A DNA stretch of 29,162 bases from JBDRHL01 sp043816955 (GTDB taxonomy: Bacteria > Planctomycetota > Phycisphaerae > Sedimentisphaerales > CAYZTY01): positions 1 to 29,162 of the forward strand of contig JBDRHL010000038.1 of the NCBI GenBank assembly GCA_043816955.1. The letters run 5' to 3'. A model generated the notes under the pieces. That model was not told the origin of the DNA. It did no database searches and saw only the letters and a list, made by a program, of their open reading frames with translations. Below are positions 16,054 through 24,218 of the stretch, in pieces; position 1 is the stretch's first letter; the number at the start of each line of letters is the position of its first letter. Position numbers and translations under genes: made by a program.

Positions 16054-16169
16054 ATACACTATTCAAATACTTTTTGTTCGTAAAGCAAGTAAAAGTTCAG
16101 AAAAAAACTGATTTTTTTTCTTTTTACCCCTCAGCCTGACTCTTTCAATGCCTATTGTCCATTTAACGC

Positions 16170-16197
16170 TTGATTTATCACGCTATTTGGCTATTTT
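16170..16197 (+). promoter_or_regulatory. possible panB promoter
   Basis: TTGATT (16170-16175) and TATTTT (16192-16197) are spaced by 16 bases and would start transcription about 30 bases before ATG 16235. The match is moderate. Confidence 0.35.
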
Positions 16198-16234
16198 TAT
16201 AGGCGGATTATTACTTTTCACAAAGGATACTGCC

Positions 16235-17095
16235 ATGGGCCGTAAGATTACCCTCAATGACTTGAACCTTGCAAAGCACCAGGCAAGGCCTTTCGCCGCC
16301 GTAACCTGCTATGACTACACAACCGCTGCTCTCATCGCCGAAACCGCAATAGAGGTAATTATTGTCGGCGACTCTGCCGCACAGATTATGCTTGGCTACG
16401 ATTCTACCCTACCTGCGAAAATGGACTTCATGGTCACAATCACCGCCGCCGTCCGAAAGGCCGCCCCAGACATCTTTTTAATAGCCGACATGCCTTTCCT
16501 GTCATACCAGATCGACAAAAAACAGGCTATTCGTAATGCCGGCCGCTTCATTGTACAAGCGGGCGCCGACCAGGTCAAAATCGAGGCCTCCCATGCACAG
16601 ATCAATACTGTTAAAGCCGTCAGCGACGCCGGCATATCCGTCATGGCTCATCTGGGAATGAGGCCTCAAAGCGTCAGCAGACTCGGCAAAGAAGCTTTGA
16701 TGGCAAAAGGAAGTACCGTTGAAACCGCTGTGGAAATGATTGACCTGGCCGAAAAAATGCAGGACCACGGTGCCTCCGCACTGTTGCTCGAGGGAACCGC
16801 ACGCGAAGTGGCGAAGGTTATTACTCAGCACGCCGCCCTCCCTGTGCTCGGCTGTGGTTCCGGACCGGACTGCGACGGCCAGGTGTTGGTTATTACCGAC
16901 ATACTCGGACTAAGCCGTACAGCTAAACCAAAATTCAGCAAAACCTATGCCGACCTGGCTTCCGAAGTCGTAAAAGCCGTCGAATCCTACACCGCAGAAG
17001 TTAAAAGCCGCGCCTTCCCCGACGATCAGCATTGCTATCACATCCTCAAGGACCAGCGGGAACAGTTCGAAAAAATCTTTCCACACCGAAAATAG
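16235..17095 (+). CDS. panB: 3-methyl-2-oxobutanoate hydroxymethyltransferase PanB
   Basis: First committed enzyme of pantothenate (coenzyme A) synthesis: it transfers a hydroxymethyl group from methylene-tetrahydrofolate to alpha-ketoisovalerate, giving ketopantoate. From ATG 16235 it has 286 residues, close to the family norm. Metal ligands and catalytic residues are all present: D46 (VGDSAAQ), D85 (IADMPF), K115 and E117 (VKIEA), E186 (LLEGTA). LGYDSTLP and GSGPDCDGQVLVITDILGL are PanB signatures. ATG 16235 is preferred to 16148 because AAAGGA precedes it and the conserved domain starts right after. No panC or panD is nearby; a glycosyltransferase follows after 20 bases. Confidence 0.96.
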   Translation: MGRKITLNDLNLAKHQARPFAAVTCYDYTTAALIAETAIEVIIVGDSAAQIMLGYDSTLPAKMDFMVTITAAVRKAAPDIFLIADMPFLSYQIDKKQAIRNAGRFIVQAGADQVKIEASHAQINTVKAVSDAGISVMAHLGMRPQSVSRLGKEALMAKGSTVETAVEMIDLAEKMQDHGASALLLEGTAREVAKVITQHAALPVLGCGSGPDCDGQVLVITDILGLSRTAKPKFSKTYADLASEVVKAVESYTAEVKSRAFPDDQHCYHILKDQREQFEKIFPHRK

Positions 17096-17115
17096 CTCTC
17101 TGGCGGGCAGTTACT

Positions 17116-18231
17116 ATGGCTGATGCACAAACCGACACGAAAACAGCCGTTCAGAAAAACGATCCTGTTCGACCTGCAATTATTCTTGATTCCGCAACTC
17201 TGCGAACAAGCACCATTTTTCTCGAACATTTCCTTGCCGGGATGACAACACAGGCTTATGTGCCGGTAGTTGTCTGTCCGCCTGATGCCGATACCTCCTG
17301 TATTCCAAGTCCCCCTGCAAGTATCATATATTATCCTGCTATTAAACTGCCCTTGCTATGGACTGCTTACAATCGCAAAAGGCTTTTTGACGACCTGCTT
17401 AAACAGAAACCGACAATTCTCCACTGCATCGGTACAACCCATGTAAACCTCACCGCCAAACTTGCACAGCGAATGGACTTGCCCTATCTGCTTATGATCG
17501 AATCTCTCCCGAAATCCTTTATCCCCTTTTCTGTTTCTCCAGCCCGCTGTGCTGCGATCCTCAGCCCTGTAGCTCGGACTGTTACCGCCCTCCGCAAAAA
17601 GTTCCCTGCTCTTGCGGAACGTGTTAGTCACCTCAGGCTCGGCACGTTCATCGAAGATACATGTGCATGCTTCGAATCTTTATCACGCATCCCGGGAATC
17701 GTAATGGCAGGCCCCCTCATATCCGCCGCAGATTTCGAACAGGTACTAAAGGCTGTGAAGCATCTGGCTATCGAGGCAAACGAGTTCGTACTTGCTGTCA
17801 TTGGCTCCGGCCCCGCGCAAAGCCAGATTCGAAAAATCGTAAAAACTCTCGGCCTGACTCACATTGTCAGTATGCTGGATAATGTTCGCTCAATAAGGTC
17901 GGTCTTCGCCGGAGCTGATATTTTTATACAGCCCGGACCCATAAGAACCTTTAATGCCTGTCTCCTGGAAGCCATGAGCGTTGGTATGGCAATTGCCGCT
18001 AACAGGAACGTCGAAGATGAGCTTCTCATCGATGACCTGACCGTTGTTCGCTTTGACTGTGATGATGAGCTCAGCATCTATGCAGCCCTGCAGAAGCTGC
18101 TTAACCAGCGGGAATTTGCCCGCAACCTTGCCTTGAACAGCCAGGCCGAACTCCGAAAAGCTCACACCGTTACTCAGATGATAGATTCCATCATCCGGAC
18201 ATATCAAAAATCTCAGGACTGGATCCGCTGA
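17116..18231 (+). CDS. GT4-like glycosyltransferase, divergent
   Basis: A 371-residue cytoplasmic protein with the two-lobed GT-B fold of family GT4. The C-terminal lobe is clear: a sugar-nucleotide region VLAVIGSGPAQSQIRKIVKTLGL, then MLDNVRSIRSVFAGADIFIQPG and LLEAMSVGMAIAANR. In the usual E-x7-E motif the second Glu is kept (LLEAM) but the position of the first, in PGPIRTFNACLLEA, lacks a Glu, so activity or donor may differ. The N-terminal lobe is weakly conserved. The protein likely transfers a sugar to an envelope or exopolysaccharide acceptor. ATG 17116 is used rather than 17032, which overlaps panB; it lacks a strong ribosome site. Confidence 0.78.
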   Translation: MADAQTDTKTAVQKNDPVRPAIILDSATLRTSTIFLEHFLAGMTTQAYVPVVVCPPDADTSCIPSPPASIIYYPAIKLPLLWTAYNRKRLFDDLLKQKPTILHCIGTTHVNLTAKLAQRMDLPYLLMIESLPKSFIPFSVSPARCAAILSPVARTVTALRKKFPALAERVSHLRLGTFIEDTCACFESLSRIPGIVMAGPLISAADFEQVLKAVKHLAIEANEFVLAVIGSGPAQSQIRKIVKTLGLTHIVSMLDNVRSIRSVFAGADIFIQPGPIRTFNACLLEAMSVGMAIAANRNVEDELLIDDLTVVRFDCDDELSIYAALQKLLNQREFARNLALNSQAELRKAHTVTQMIDSIIRTYQKSQDWIR

Positions 18232-18272
18232 CTATGGGCTGAATCGGTCCGCCTGAAAAATGCTTACCCCAC

Positions 18273-19145
18273 TCACAGCAGTCCGTACACCTCCAGCACT
18301 TTTCTCAGTATTGCCCGCTTGCTCTCTTCAAGAGGAACCAGCGGCAGACGCATCTCATCAGAAGCCATGTTTAACATCGACATCGCTGCCTTAATTGGTA
18401 TCGGGTTCGTCGCCAGGCCCAGCATATTCTTGCTCAATGGAAACAGCTTTTCATGCCACTTTCTCGCCGAGACAAAATCACCTGCAAGGATCAGATCGGT
18501 CATTGCCTTCACATCCGCAGGCACAATGTTCGCAACCACACTTATCACCCCCTGCCCTCCAACAGAGGCTATCGGAAGTGTCAGTGAATCGTCGCCCGAA
18601 AGGATCGTCAGATCACACCGCGATGCGATCTCACTTGCCATGTCCAGGCTTCCCGTCGCCTCCTTGATCGCCACAACATTTTCAAGTTCCGCCAGCCTTT
18701 CAATAGTCTCCGGCACAAGCCCCTGACCCCCGCATCTTCCGGGAATATTATAAAGAACCATCGGCAGGTCAACTTCTTCCGCTATTGCCTTGAAATGCTG
18801 GAAAAAACCTTCCTGTGTCGGCTTGTTGTAATATGGGCATACCTGCAGCGTTGCGTCTGCACCCACCCGCTTGGCAAATGCTGTCAAATCAATAGCTTCT
18901 GCCGTACTGTTGGAACCCGTCCCGGCAATAACGGGTTTTTTACCGCCTGTTGCCTTGACTACACGCTCGATAACAAGACGATGCTCCTCGTGCGTTAGTG
19001 TCGGAGACTCGCCGGTCGTACCCACCGGCACCAGCGCATCGGTCCCGCTTTCAAGATGAAAATCAACCAGCTCTTCCAGCGTTCGGAAATCAACCTTCCC
19101 GTCCTGAAAAGGCGTTATCAACGCTACCATGGCTCCCTGATACAT
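18273..19145 (-). CDS. dapA: 4-hydroxy-tetrahydrodipicolinate synthase DapA
   Basis: Condenses pyruvate with aspartate semialdehyde, the first step of the diaminopimelate/lysine branch. The 290-residue length is typical. Key residues are intact: T43 and T44 (VGTTGESPTL), Y132 (LYNIPGRCG), R137 and the Schiff-base lysine K161 (AIKEATG). AGGAGG lies about 4 bases ahead of ATG 19145. It follows pdxJ in the same direction by 55 bases, so the two probably share the promoter at 19976-20003. The diaminopimelate would serve peptidoglycan as well as lysine. No other dap gene is in the window. Confidence 0.97.
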   Translation of the reverse strand: MYQGAMVALITPFQDGKVDFRTLEELVDFHLESGTDALVPVGTTGESPTLTHEEHRLVIERVVKATGGKKPVIAGTGSNSTAEAIDLTAFAKRVGADATLQVCPYYNKPTQEGFFQHFKAIAEEVDLPMVLYNIPGRCGGQGLVPETIERLAELENVVAIKEATGSLDMASEIASRCDLTILSGDDSLTLPIASVGGQGVISVVANIVPADVKAMTDLILAGDFVSARKWHEKLFPLSKNMLGLATNPIPIKAAMSMLNMASDEMRLPLVPLEESKRAILRKVLEVYGLL

Positions 19146-19200
19146 TTGTACCTCCTGTCCATGAGTGTATAAGCCTTTGAATACATCCTTGGTCTGAGTC

Positions 19201-19923
19201 TTAACCCAGTATTCTCAGATACTCTTTTACTGTCTGCTCAAGCCCCATATAAAGCGACTCGGATATGAGCGCATGCCCGATCGATACTTCAAGAAGGTTA
19301 GGCACCGAGCTGCAGAATTTCCCCAGGTTCTCAAGGTTCAAATCATGACCTGCATTCAAACCCATGCCCGATCGCTCCGCCTCCTCAGCCGACTTTACGT
19401 ATCTGCTTAAAACTTCTTCCAGCCCTTCACCCGTTCGAAAAGCCCTTGCATAAGGCTCTGTATATAATTCGATTCGGTCTGCTCCGACTGATTTCGCCAG
19501 CTGAACAGTAGGGGGGTTGGCGTCCATAAACACACTTACTCGAATCCCAAGCCCTTTCAGCTCATCCACAATCAGCCTCAGACGCTTCCCATCCTTTCTC
19601 AGGTCCCATCCGTGATCCGAGGTGTTCGCCCCCGGCGCATCCGGAACCAGCGTCGCCTGGTCGGGTTTAACCTCTCGCACAACTTCCATGTATCTGCCCG
19701 TGAACGGATTACCCTCAATATTAAACTCCACGCTTAGCATTGCTGCCAGTTCATAAACATCCGAATATCTTGTATGCCTCTCATCTGGACGCGGATGAAC
19801 CGTCACACCATATGCCCCTGCCCGGATAACCGCCTTAGCTGCCTCTATAACATTGGGTATCCCGACGTCTCGCTGATTCCGAAGCAGCGCAACTTTATTC
19901 AGATTGACACTCAGTTTCGTCAT
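19201..19923 (-). CDS. pdxJ: pyridoxine 5'-phosphate synthase PdxJ
   Basis: Closes the pyridoxine ring from 1-deoxy-xylulose 5-phosphate and amino-phospho-oxopropanol in the DXP-dependent vitamin B6 route. It has 240 residues and the usual TIM-barrel motifs: VNLNKVALLRNQR, GVTVHPRPDERH, FNIEG, VSVFMDA and the C-terminal GLNAGHDLN with GHALISESL. The NLNKVA form with Lys, where enterobacteria have NIDHIA, together with HPRPDERH, is the Bacteroidetes/planctomycete version. The ribosome site before ATG 19923 is weak. First gene of the pdxJ-dapA pair, with a strong promoter about 55 bases upstream. The association with lysine synthesis has no obvious functional reason. Confidence 0.95.
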   Translation of the reverse strand: MTKLSVNLNKVALLRNQRDVGIPNVIEAAKAVIRAGAYGVTVHPRPDERHTRYSDVYELAAMLSVEFNIEGNPFTGRYMEVVREVKPDQATLVPDAPGANTSDHGWDLRKDGKRLRLIVDELKGLGIRVSVFMDANPPTVQLAKSVGADRIELYTEPYARAFRTGEGLEEVLSRYVKSAEEAERSGMGLNAGHDLNLENLGKFCSSVPNLLEVSIGHALISESLYMGLEQTVKEYLRILG

Positions 19924-19975
19924 TGCTTCGTTACCGTCTTTCCGGGAATATACACTTGAGAACCGACAATTGCTG

Positions 19976-20003
19976 ATTATACCGCCCCACGTCCTTTCAT
20001 CAA
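19976..20003 (-). promoter_or_regulatory. sigma70-type promoter of pdxJ-dapA
   Basis: On the minus strand TTGATG (20003-19998) and a perfect TATAAT (19981-19976) are separated by 16 bases. Transcription would start near 19969, leaving about 45 bases of leader before ATG 19923. Confidence 0.7.
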
Positions 20004-20039
20004 GTAAAAACGTTCATTTTTGTCCCCCGACAAAGCCGC

Positions 20040-20068
20040 TTGCCAAATCCCTCACCTTAATTTACCAT
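20040..20068 (+). promoter_or_regulatory. promoter for a leaderless reductase transcript
   Basis: TTGCCA (20040-20045) and TACCAT (20063-20068) have a 17-base spacer. The predicted start of transcription, about seven bases downstream, falls on or next to the A of ATG 20076, and no Shine-Dalgarno sequence is present, which together suggest a leaderless mRNA. Confidence 0.5.
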
Positions 20069-20075
20069 ATTGCCG

Positions 20076-20819
20076 ATGGAACTGGCTGACTCTACCGCGA
20101 TTATAACCGGCTCTACCGGGAAACTCGGCTCGGCAATCACTCTTGCCCTTGCCCGCAAAGGATGCCGCTGTATCTGTCATTATAATACCAACAGCAAATA
20201 TGCCCGCCAACTGACCAGCCAAATAAACTCCCTCGGACAAAAGGCATTTGCCGTTCAGGCCGACTTGACCGATCCTCACAGGATAGAAAGCCTCTTTGAC
20301 GATTCAACCCCTGCCAAAAATGCGAATATCCTGATAAACTCCGCCGCAATCTTCCTCAGACAGCCTGTAGCTGATGTTCAGTACCAGGATACCCAAAAAC
20401 TCATCAGTCTCAATTTGATCGCGCCAATCCTCCTGTCCAGCCGTTTTGCTCGTAACGTCGAATGCAATTTTCCCGATGCGGAAAAACCTGTCGCGAAAAT
20501 TATCAATCTTGCTGACATCGCTGCCATCCGCCCCTGGCCCGATTATCCTGCGTACTGCAGCTCAAAAGCCGGCCTTATCGCCGCAACTAGGGCTCTTGCA
20601 AAAGCCCTCGCGCCCCGCATGACTGTAAACGCTGTTGCTCCCGGCATCGTATCCTGGCCCGAAAACTTTTCAGATCAGCAAAAACAAAGGCAGATAGAAA
20701 TGACGCCTGCCGGGCGAACCGCTGCCGTTGAGGAAATAACCTCCACCGTTTTATTCCTGCTTCACAATGACTATATTACAGGCCAGGTCATCGCCGTCGA
20801 TGGCGGCCGCGCTATTTAG
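20076..20819 (+). CDS. PTR1/FolM-like short-chain dehydrogenase/reductase
   Basis: A 247-residue NADPH-dependent reductase. The Rossmann motif is TGSTGKLG (11-18 region), followed by a basic NADP-type environment, NSAA and the active-site motif YCSSK (Y160, K164). Thirteen residues before the Tyr, where most SDRs have Ser, there is Asp (D147 in NLADIAAIRPW). This Asp-Tyr-Lys triad with that spacing is the arrangement of pteridine reductase PTR1 and related FolM enzymes, so a dihydropterin/dihydrofolate substrate is likely. ATG 20076 is chosen over TTG 20070; no ribosome site is visible. It leads an operon with pgsA and ribBA; ribBA also handles GTP-derived heterocycles. Confidence 0.85.
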   Translation: MELADSTAIITGSTGKLGSAITLALARKGCRCICHYNTNSKYARQLTSQINSLGQKAFAVQADLTDPHRIESLFDDSTPAKNANILINSAAIFLRQPVADVQYQDTQKLISLNLIAPILLSSRFARNVECNFPDAEKPVAKIINLADIAAIRPWPDYPAYCSSKAGLIAATRALAKALAPRMTVNAVAPGIVSWPENFSDQQKQRQIEMTPAGRTAAVEEITSTVLFLLHNDYITGQVIAVDGGRAI

Positions 20820-20832
20820 AAAGGTACAAAAC

Positions 20833-21462
20833 ATGCGCCTGGGCTGGGCTAATAGAATTACTATTGTGCGAATCCTGCTCATACCCGTATTCGTCATATT
20901 TATGCTTAAGATTAACCATCACGACCCCTCGTTTGCAAAATCCATGCGATACGCTGCCCTGGTAACCTTTCTTTTCATGGTTGCCAGCGATATACTCGAT
21001 GGCTATGTCGCCAGAAAAAACCGCCAGATAACCAGCCTTGGATCTTTCCTCGACCCCATGGCAGACAAGCTCCTGATGACATGTGCCTGTCTGCTGCTCG
21101 CCTCAGGCAGAACCGCTGTAAAAGGCTTTGAACTGCCGCCTACCGTTGTCGTACTTATTATCGGCAAGGACTTCTTTCTTATGTTAGGTTTCACAATTGT
21201 GTTTCTGATGACCGCCCAGGCCAGAATTGTGCCTGTAGTCGTTGGAAAGCTCGCATGTACACTTCAGTTGTCAATGGTTGCCGCTATCCTCCTGGCGCCG
21301 GAATTTTCGACAGTTCTGCCGGGCTGGATATGGCTCCTCCGAACCCTCTGGTGGTCCGCCGCCGCAACCGCAATTCTGGCAACCATTATTTACATCCGTA
21401 ACGGAAACAGGTATATTGAAGAGTTTGAAGAGCAGACGACCGGAATCGGGCACAATTGTTGA
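20833..21462 (+). CDS. pgsA: CDP-diacylglycerol-glycerol-3-phosphate 3-phosphatidyltransferase
   Basis: Integral membrane enzyme making phosphatidylglycerol phosphate from CDP-diacylglycerol. It has 209 residues and several hydrophobic helices. The CDP-alcohol phosphotransferase motif is complete: SDILDGYVARKNRQITSLG then SFLDPMADKL, giving the D-x2-D-G-x2-A-R-x8-G-x3-D-x3-D pattern. The N-terminal WANRITIVRILLIPVFVI is typical for PgsA, which supports ATG 20833 with AAAGG upstream instead of the longer frame from 20767 that overlaps the reductase. It follows the reductase by 13 bases and precedes ribBA by 18, so they are cotranscribed. Confidence 0.94.
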   Translation: MRLGWANRITIVRILLIPVFVIFMLKINHHDPSFAKSMRYAALVTFLFMVASDILDGYVARKNRQITSLGSFLDPMADKLLMTCACLLLASGRTAVKGFELPPTVVVLIIGKDFFLMLGFTIVFLMTAQARIVPVVVGKLACTLQLSMVAAILLAPEFSTVLPGWIWLLRTLWWSAAATAILATIIYIRNGNRYIEEFEEQTTGIGHNC

Positions 21463-21480
21463 TCAATACGGGACTGGTGA

Positions 21481-22716
21481 ATGTCTTTTAGCGAAATATC
21501 CGAAATGCTTGATGAGCTCCGCGCCGGCAGAATGATCGTTCTCGTCGACGATGAAGACCGCGAAAACGAAGGCGATCTGCTCTGCGCCGCCGAAAAAGTA
21601 ACACCTGAAATTATTAATTTCATGGCAAAATTTGGCCGTGGCCTTATCTGCCTGCCTCTCACCGCTGAAAAATGTGATACCCTCGGCCTGCATCCGCAGA
21701 CTACCGAAAACACCGCGAAACTCCAGACCGCCTTCACCGTCAGCATTGATGCTGCCAATGCAATAACCACCGGAATATCAGCCGCCGATCGCGCAAAGAC
21801 CATCCTCACCGCTATTGCCGACGACGCCAGGCCCTCACATCTCGTCCGCCCAGGCCACATCTTTCCTCTCCGCGCCGTCAACGGCGGCGTCCTTGTGCGC
21901 GCAGGACAAACAGAAGGCGCTGTCGATCTTGCCAGGCTGGCCGGCCTAAAACCCGCCGGAATTATCTGTGAAATCATGAACGATGACGGCTCCATGGCAA
22001 GACTTCCCCAGCTCATTGACTTCTGCAAACTCCACAACCTCAAAATCACCTCCATCGCAAAGATAATTGAATTTCGTTTCCAGCGGGAACAGCAGGTAAA
22101 ACGCATCCAGTCGGTCAGGCTGCCGACCGATTACGGCCAGTTCACGCTGATCGGCTACAAAACTCAAACCAGCACCGAACCCCACCTCGCTCTGTGTAAG
22201 GGAGGCGTCGGCGATCTCGATGAAAACGCAAAACCCGTTGAGCACAGCGACCCCGTCCTGGTCCGAGTCCATTCAGAATGTATGACCGGAGACTTGTTTC
22301 ACTCCCAGCGATGTGAATGCGGCTATCAGCTCATTACCGCTATGAAAATGATCGAAAAGCAGGGAAAAGGCGCCCTCATATATCTTCGCCAGGAAGGAAG
22401 AGGAATCGGGCTTGAAAATAAGCTGCACGCATACAAACTGCAGGAACAGGGCCTCGATACCGTTCAGGCAAACCTCCGTCTCGGCTTCATGGCGGACAAA
22501 CGCGATTACGGCATCGGCGCACAGATATGCCGCGATCTGGGCCTGAGGAATATCCGTATACTTACAAACAACCCCAAGAAAATCTCACGCCTCGAGGTCT
22601 ATGGAATAAAAATCGTCGAGCAGATCCCCCTTAAAGCTGTGCCTGGCAAACACAATGTGGATTATCTGCGCACAAAAAAACGCTGCTTCGGACACATACT
22701 TGATGAGGATATATAG
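21481..22716 (+). CDS. ribBA: bifunctional DHBP synthase / GTP cyclohydrolase II RibBA
   Basis: Supplies both precursors of riboflavin. The 411 residues contain DHBP synthase (about 1-200) with the acidic DDEDRENEGDL motif, GRGLICLPLT and RPGHIFPLRA, then GTP cyclohydrolase II (about 208-400) with three zinc cysteines C267, C278 and C280 (HSECMTG...RCECG) and RQEGRGIGLENKLHAYKLQ. Both active sites look intact. The following lumazine synthase, RibD and RibE genes are not next to it, so the riboflavin genes are scattered. Coupled closely to pgsA upstream and a lipoprotein six bases downstream. Confidence 0.97.
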   Translation: MSFSEISEMLDELRAGRMIVLVDDEDRENEGDLLCAAEKVTPEIINFMAKFGRGLICLPLTAEKCDTLGLHPQTTENTAKLQTAFTVSIDAANAITTGISAADRAKTILTAIADDARPSHLVRPGHIFPLRAVNGGVLVRAGQTEGAVDLARLAGLKPAGIICEIMNDDGSMARLPQLIDFCKLHNLKITSIAKIIEFRFQREQQVKRIQSVRLPTDYGQFTLIGYKTQTSTEPHLALCKGGVGDLDENAKPVEHSDPVLVRVHSECMTGDLFHSQRCECGYQLITAMKMIEKQGKGALIYLRQEGRGIGLENKLHAYKLQEQGLDTVQANLRLGFMADKRDYGIGAQICRDLGLRNIRILTNNPKKISRLEVYGIKIVEQIPLKAVPGKHNVDYLRTKKRCFGHILDEDI

Positions 22717-22721
22717 AAAAG

Positions 22722-23240
22722 ATGAATAACAAATCCCTCAAAATCTCTGCATTTTTGTCATGCGTACTTTTACTTTTTATCGTCGCATGTGAGCCTCAGT
22801 CCCCTCAGCCCGTCACTCCCCCCGCAAAGCCTCTCGGTAATCACTGTGTATTCACACCCGCCGTCATCAAAATCACTCAGCTCAGCAATTTTAGTTACAC
22901 ACCCCAATCACCACAGGATGACAGACTGATAGTCTACATCGAGCTTCTCGATGAATTCGGCTCACAAATAAAATCCCCCGCAATATTCCGGTTCGAACTC
23001 TATCATCACATGCTGCGCTCCGCCGAGCCGAGGGGCAAAAGAGTCAATATCTGGCCCGACATAGATCTTACCGGCCCAGCCGAAAATAACAAATATTGGC
23101 ACAATCCATTCAGGAGCTATTACTTTGATCTGCCTCTCCCGATCTCGTTGACCGAAAAAAACTCATACGTTCTCCACGCAACCTGCCTCACCCCCGTTGG
23201 TCGCCGGCTCGTAACGACCGCAATCCTTGCGTACAAATAA
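22722..23240 (+). CDS. uncharacterised lipoprotein
   Basis: A 172-residue protein with a lipoprotein signal: MNNKSLKISAFLSCVLLLFI followed by VAC, so Cys23 would be lipidated. A Pro-rich linker (PQSPQPVTPPAKP) leads to a single domain with beta-type segments (DDRLIVYIELLDEFGSQIKSPAIFRFELY). I do not recognise the domain; such proteins in planctomycetes are generally unannotated. It starts six bases after ribBA and ends the operon just before a terminator, so it may simply be carried along. It is likely anchored in a membrane facing the periplasm. Confidence 0.8.
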   Translation: MNNKSLKISAFLSCVLLLFIVACEPQSPQPVTPPAKPLGNHCVFTPAVIKITQLSNFSYTPQSPQDDRLIVYIELLDEFGSQIKSPAIFRFELYHHMLRSAEPRGKRVNIWPDIDLTGPAENNKYWHNPFRSYYFDLPLPISLTEKNSYVLHATCLTPVGRRLVTTAILAYK

Positions 23241-23247
23241 AAAAAAA

Positions 23248-23269
23248 GCCCCGCTCTCTTTGACGGGGC
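23248..23269. terminator. bidirectional terminator between converging operons
   Basis: GCCCCG (23248-23253) and CGGGGC (23264-23269) form a stem with a 10-base loop. The minus strand reads into a long T-run (23247 to 23239) and the plus strand into CTTCTTT, so it can end both the ribBA-lipoprotein transcript and the sigma-factor operon. Confidence 0.8.
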
Positions 23270-23302
23270 CTTCTTTATCACGTTTATCAAGATGCAGGAT
23301 TC

Positions 23303-24214
23303 CTATTCCCAGTCGATCTTTTCCGTCGCGCTGATCAACTTCTCGAAACGCTCCTTAATCTGCGTTTCCTTGTCGCCCTTCATCTTCTCAAGCTCACCTT
23401 TACGCTGCTCAACTTCCTTTTTCAGCTTCTCAAGTTTGGACTGAAGGTCCTCATACTGAAGCTGCTTCTTCTTGATTATCAGATCGAAACGTTTTCCGAT
23501 CACCGTCTTCAGCTCTGCTTTGAGCTTTTCCGCTTCTGCCTGGTCCTCAGTCCCGCGAATCTGCTTTACAAGCTCATTCCGCTGCCGCTTTAGCTGCAGG
23601 TCTTCTTTGAGCACCGTTGCCAGTTCCGGATTATCTTTCGATGCCTGCATTATCCGCCTGTATTGCCTCTGCATCAATCTCAGCCGCCGCTCATACATCT
23701 CCGGATTGTCCTTCTTTAGTTGTTCCAGTTCTGCCGCCTTTTCCGGTTCATTCTCCTTAAGCCACATGAGCAGCCCCGCATCTTCAGGACCACCCATCCG
23801 TCCGCCGGGTTCACCCCGACGCCCGGGCCCCATCATCCCAGGCCCCATAGGTCCAGGCCTGAGTCCGGGACCTGGCCCCATCATAGGACTCATCATACCG
23901 GGCATATTACCTTCACCGACATCTTTAGGCCTGCGACGTTTGCCTCTGCCTTCATCCCCGAACATATCACGCATCGTTACCCGAAGCTGCTTGCGGAATT
24001 CCTCCGGGTTCTCAGCTCGAAGTTTCTCAAGCTCTGCTGCTCGCTCAGGATTCTCCGCTGCTACCCGCTGAAGCATATGCGAAAACCTTTCTTCCGGGAT
24101 AGGCCCTTGACCTCTGCCGCTTCCGCCTTTCTGCTCAGCCTCTGCAAAAACCCACAAACTACTCAAAAACACAATCAAACCTGCTGCTGCCAATGTCCTG
24201 TAAACCGCCTTCAT
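23303..24214 (-). CDS. secreted Met/Gly/Pro-rich coiled-coil protein
   Basis: A 303-residue exported protein with a signal peptide (about 1-25, ending WVFAEA). Residues 53-78 (AENPERAAELEKLRAENPEE and six more) and 154-179 (ENEPEKAAELEQLKKDNPEM and six more) are an internal repeat. Between them lies a flexible Met-Gly-Pro region (about 104-145, such as GMMSPMMGPGPG and GPMGPGMMGPG). Residues 195-300 form a long charged coiled coil. It is the third gene of the sigma-anti-sigma operon, a position often held by an envelope stress effector or sensor, as with CpxP/Spy-like proteins. The Met-rich part could bind metal. Function is unknown. Confidence 0.8.
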   Translation of the reverse strand: MKAVYRTLAAAGLIVFLSSLWVFAEAEQKGGSGRGQGPIPEERFSHMLQRVAAENPERAAELEKLRAENPEEFRKQLRVTMRDMFGDEGRGKRRRPKDVGEGNMPGMMSPMMGPGPGLRPGPMGPGMMGPGRRGEPGGRMGGPEDAGLLMWLKENEPEKAAELEQLKKDNPEMYERRLRLMQRQYRRIMQASKDNPELATVLKEDLQLKRQRNELVKQIRGTEDQAEAEKLKAELKTVIGKRFDLIIKKKQLQYEDLQSKLEKLKKEVEQRKGELEKMKGDKETQIKERFEKLISATEKIDWE

Positions 24215-24218
24215 TGTG

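Larger units (their letters stand above)
15932..16073 (-). ncRNA. candidate small RNA with C-rich motif
   Basis: Reading the minus strand, TTTACG then TAGTGT with a 17-base spacer (about 16082-16054) could be a promoter, with transcription starting near 16047 and ending at the terminator at 15932. The RNA would be about 115 bases, G-rich at its 5' end, and would carry the single-stranded CACCCTCCTCC (15984-15974) just before the terminator. C-rich loops complementary to Shine-Dalgarno sites are typical of regulatory small RNAs in other bacteria. No known RNA family is recognised, and the promoter match is only moderate. Confidence 0.4.
15750..16234. other. 485-base non-coding region between rubredoxin and panB
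   Basis: Both neighbours are transcribed away from this region. It contains a strong minus-strand terminator (15932-15972), a very strong plus-strand ribosome-like site GGAGGAGG (15975-15982) with a 22-codon frame, and a possible panB promoter. 15750-15930 holds the rubredoxin leader, and I could not fix a convincing promoter for it. Confidence 0.7.

Noticed and set aside
21390..22106. 238-codon minus-strand frame over ribBA
   Set aside because: Antisense to a textbook RibBA with intact active sites.
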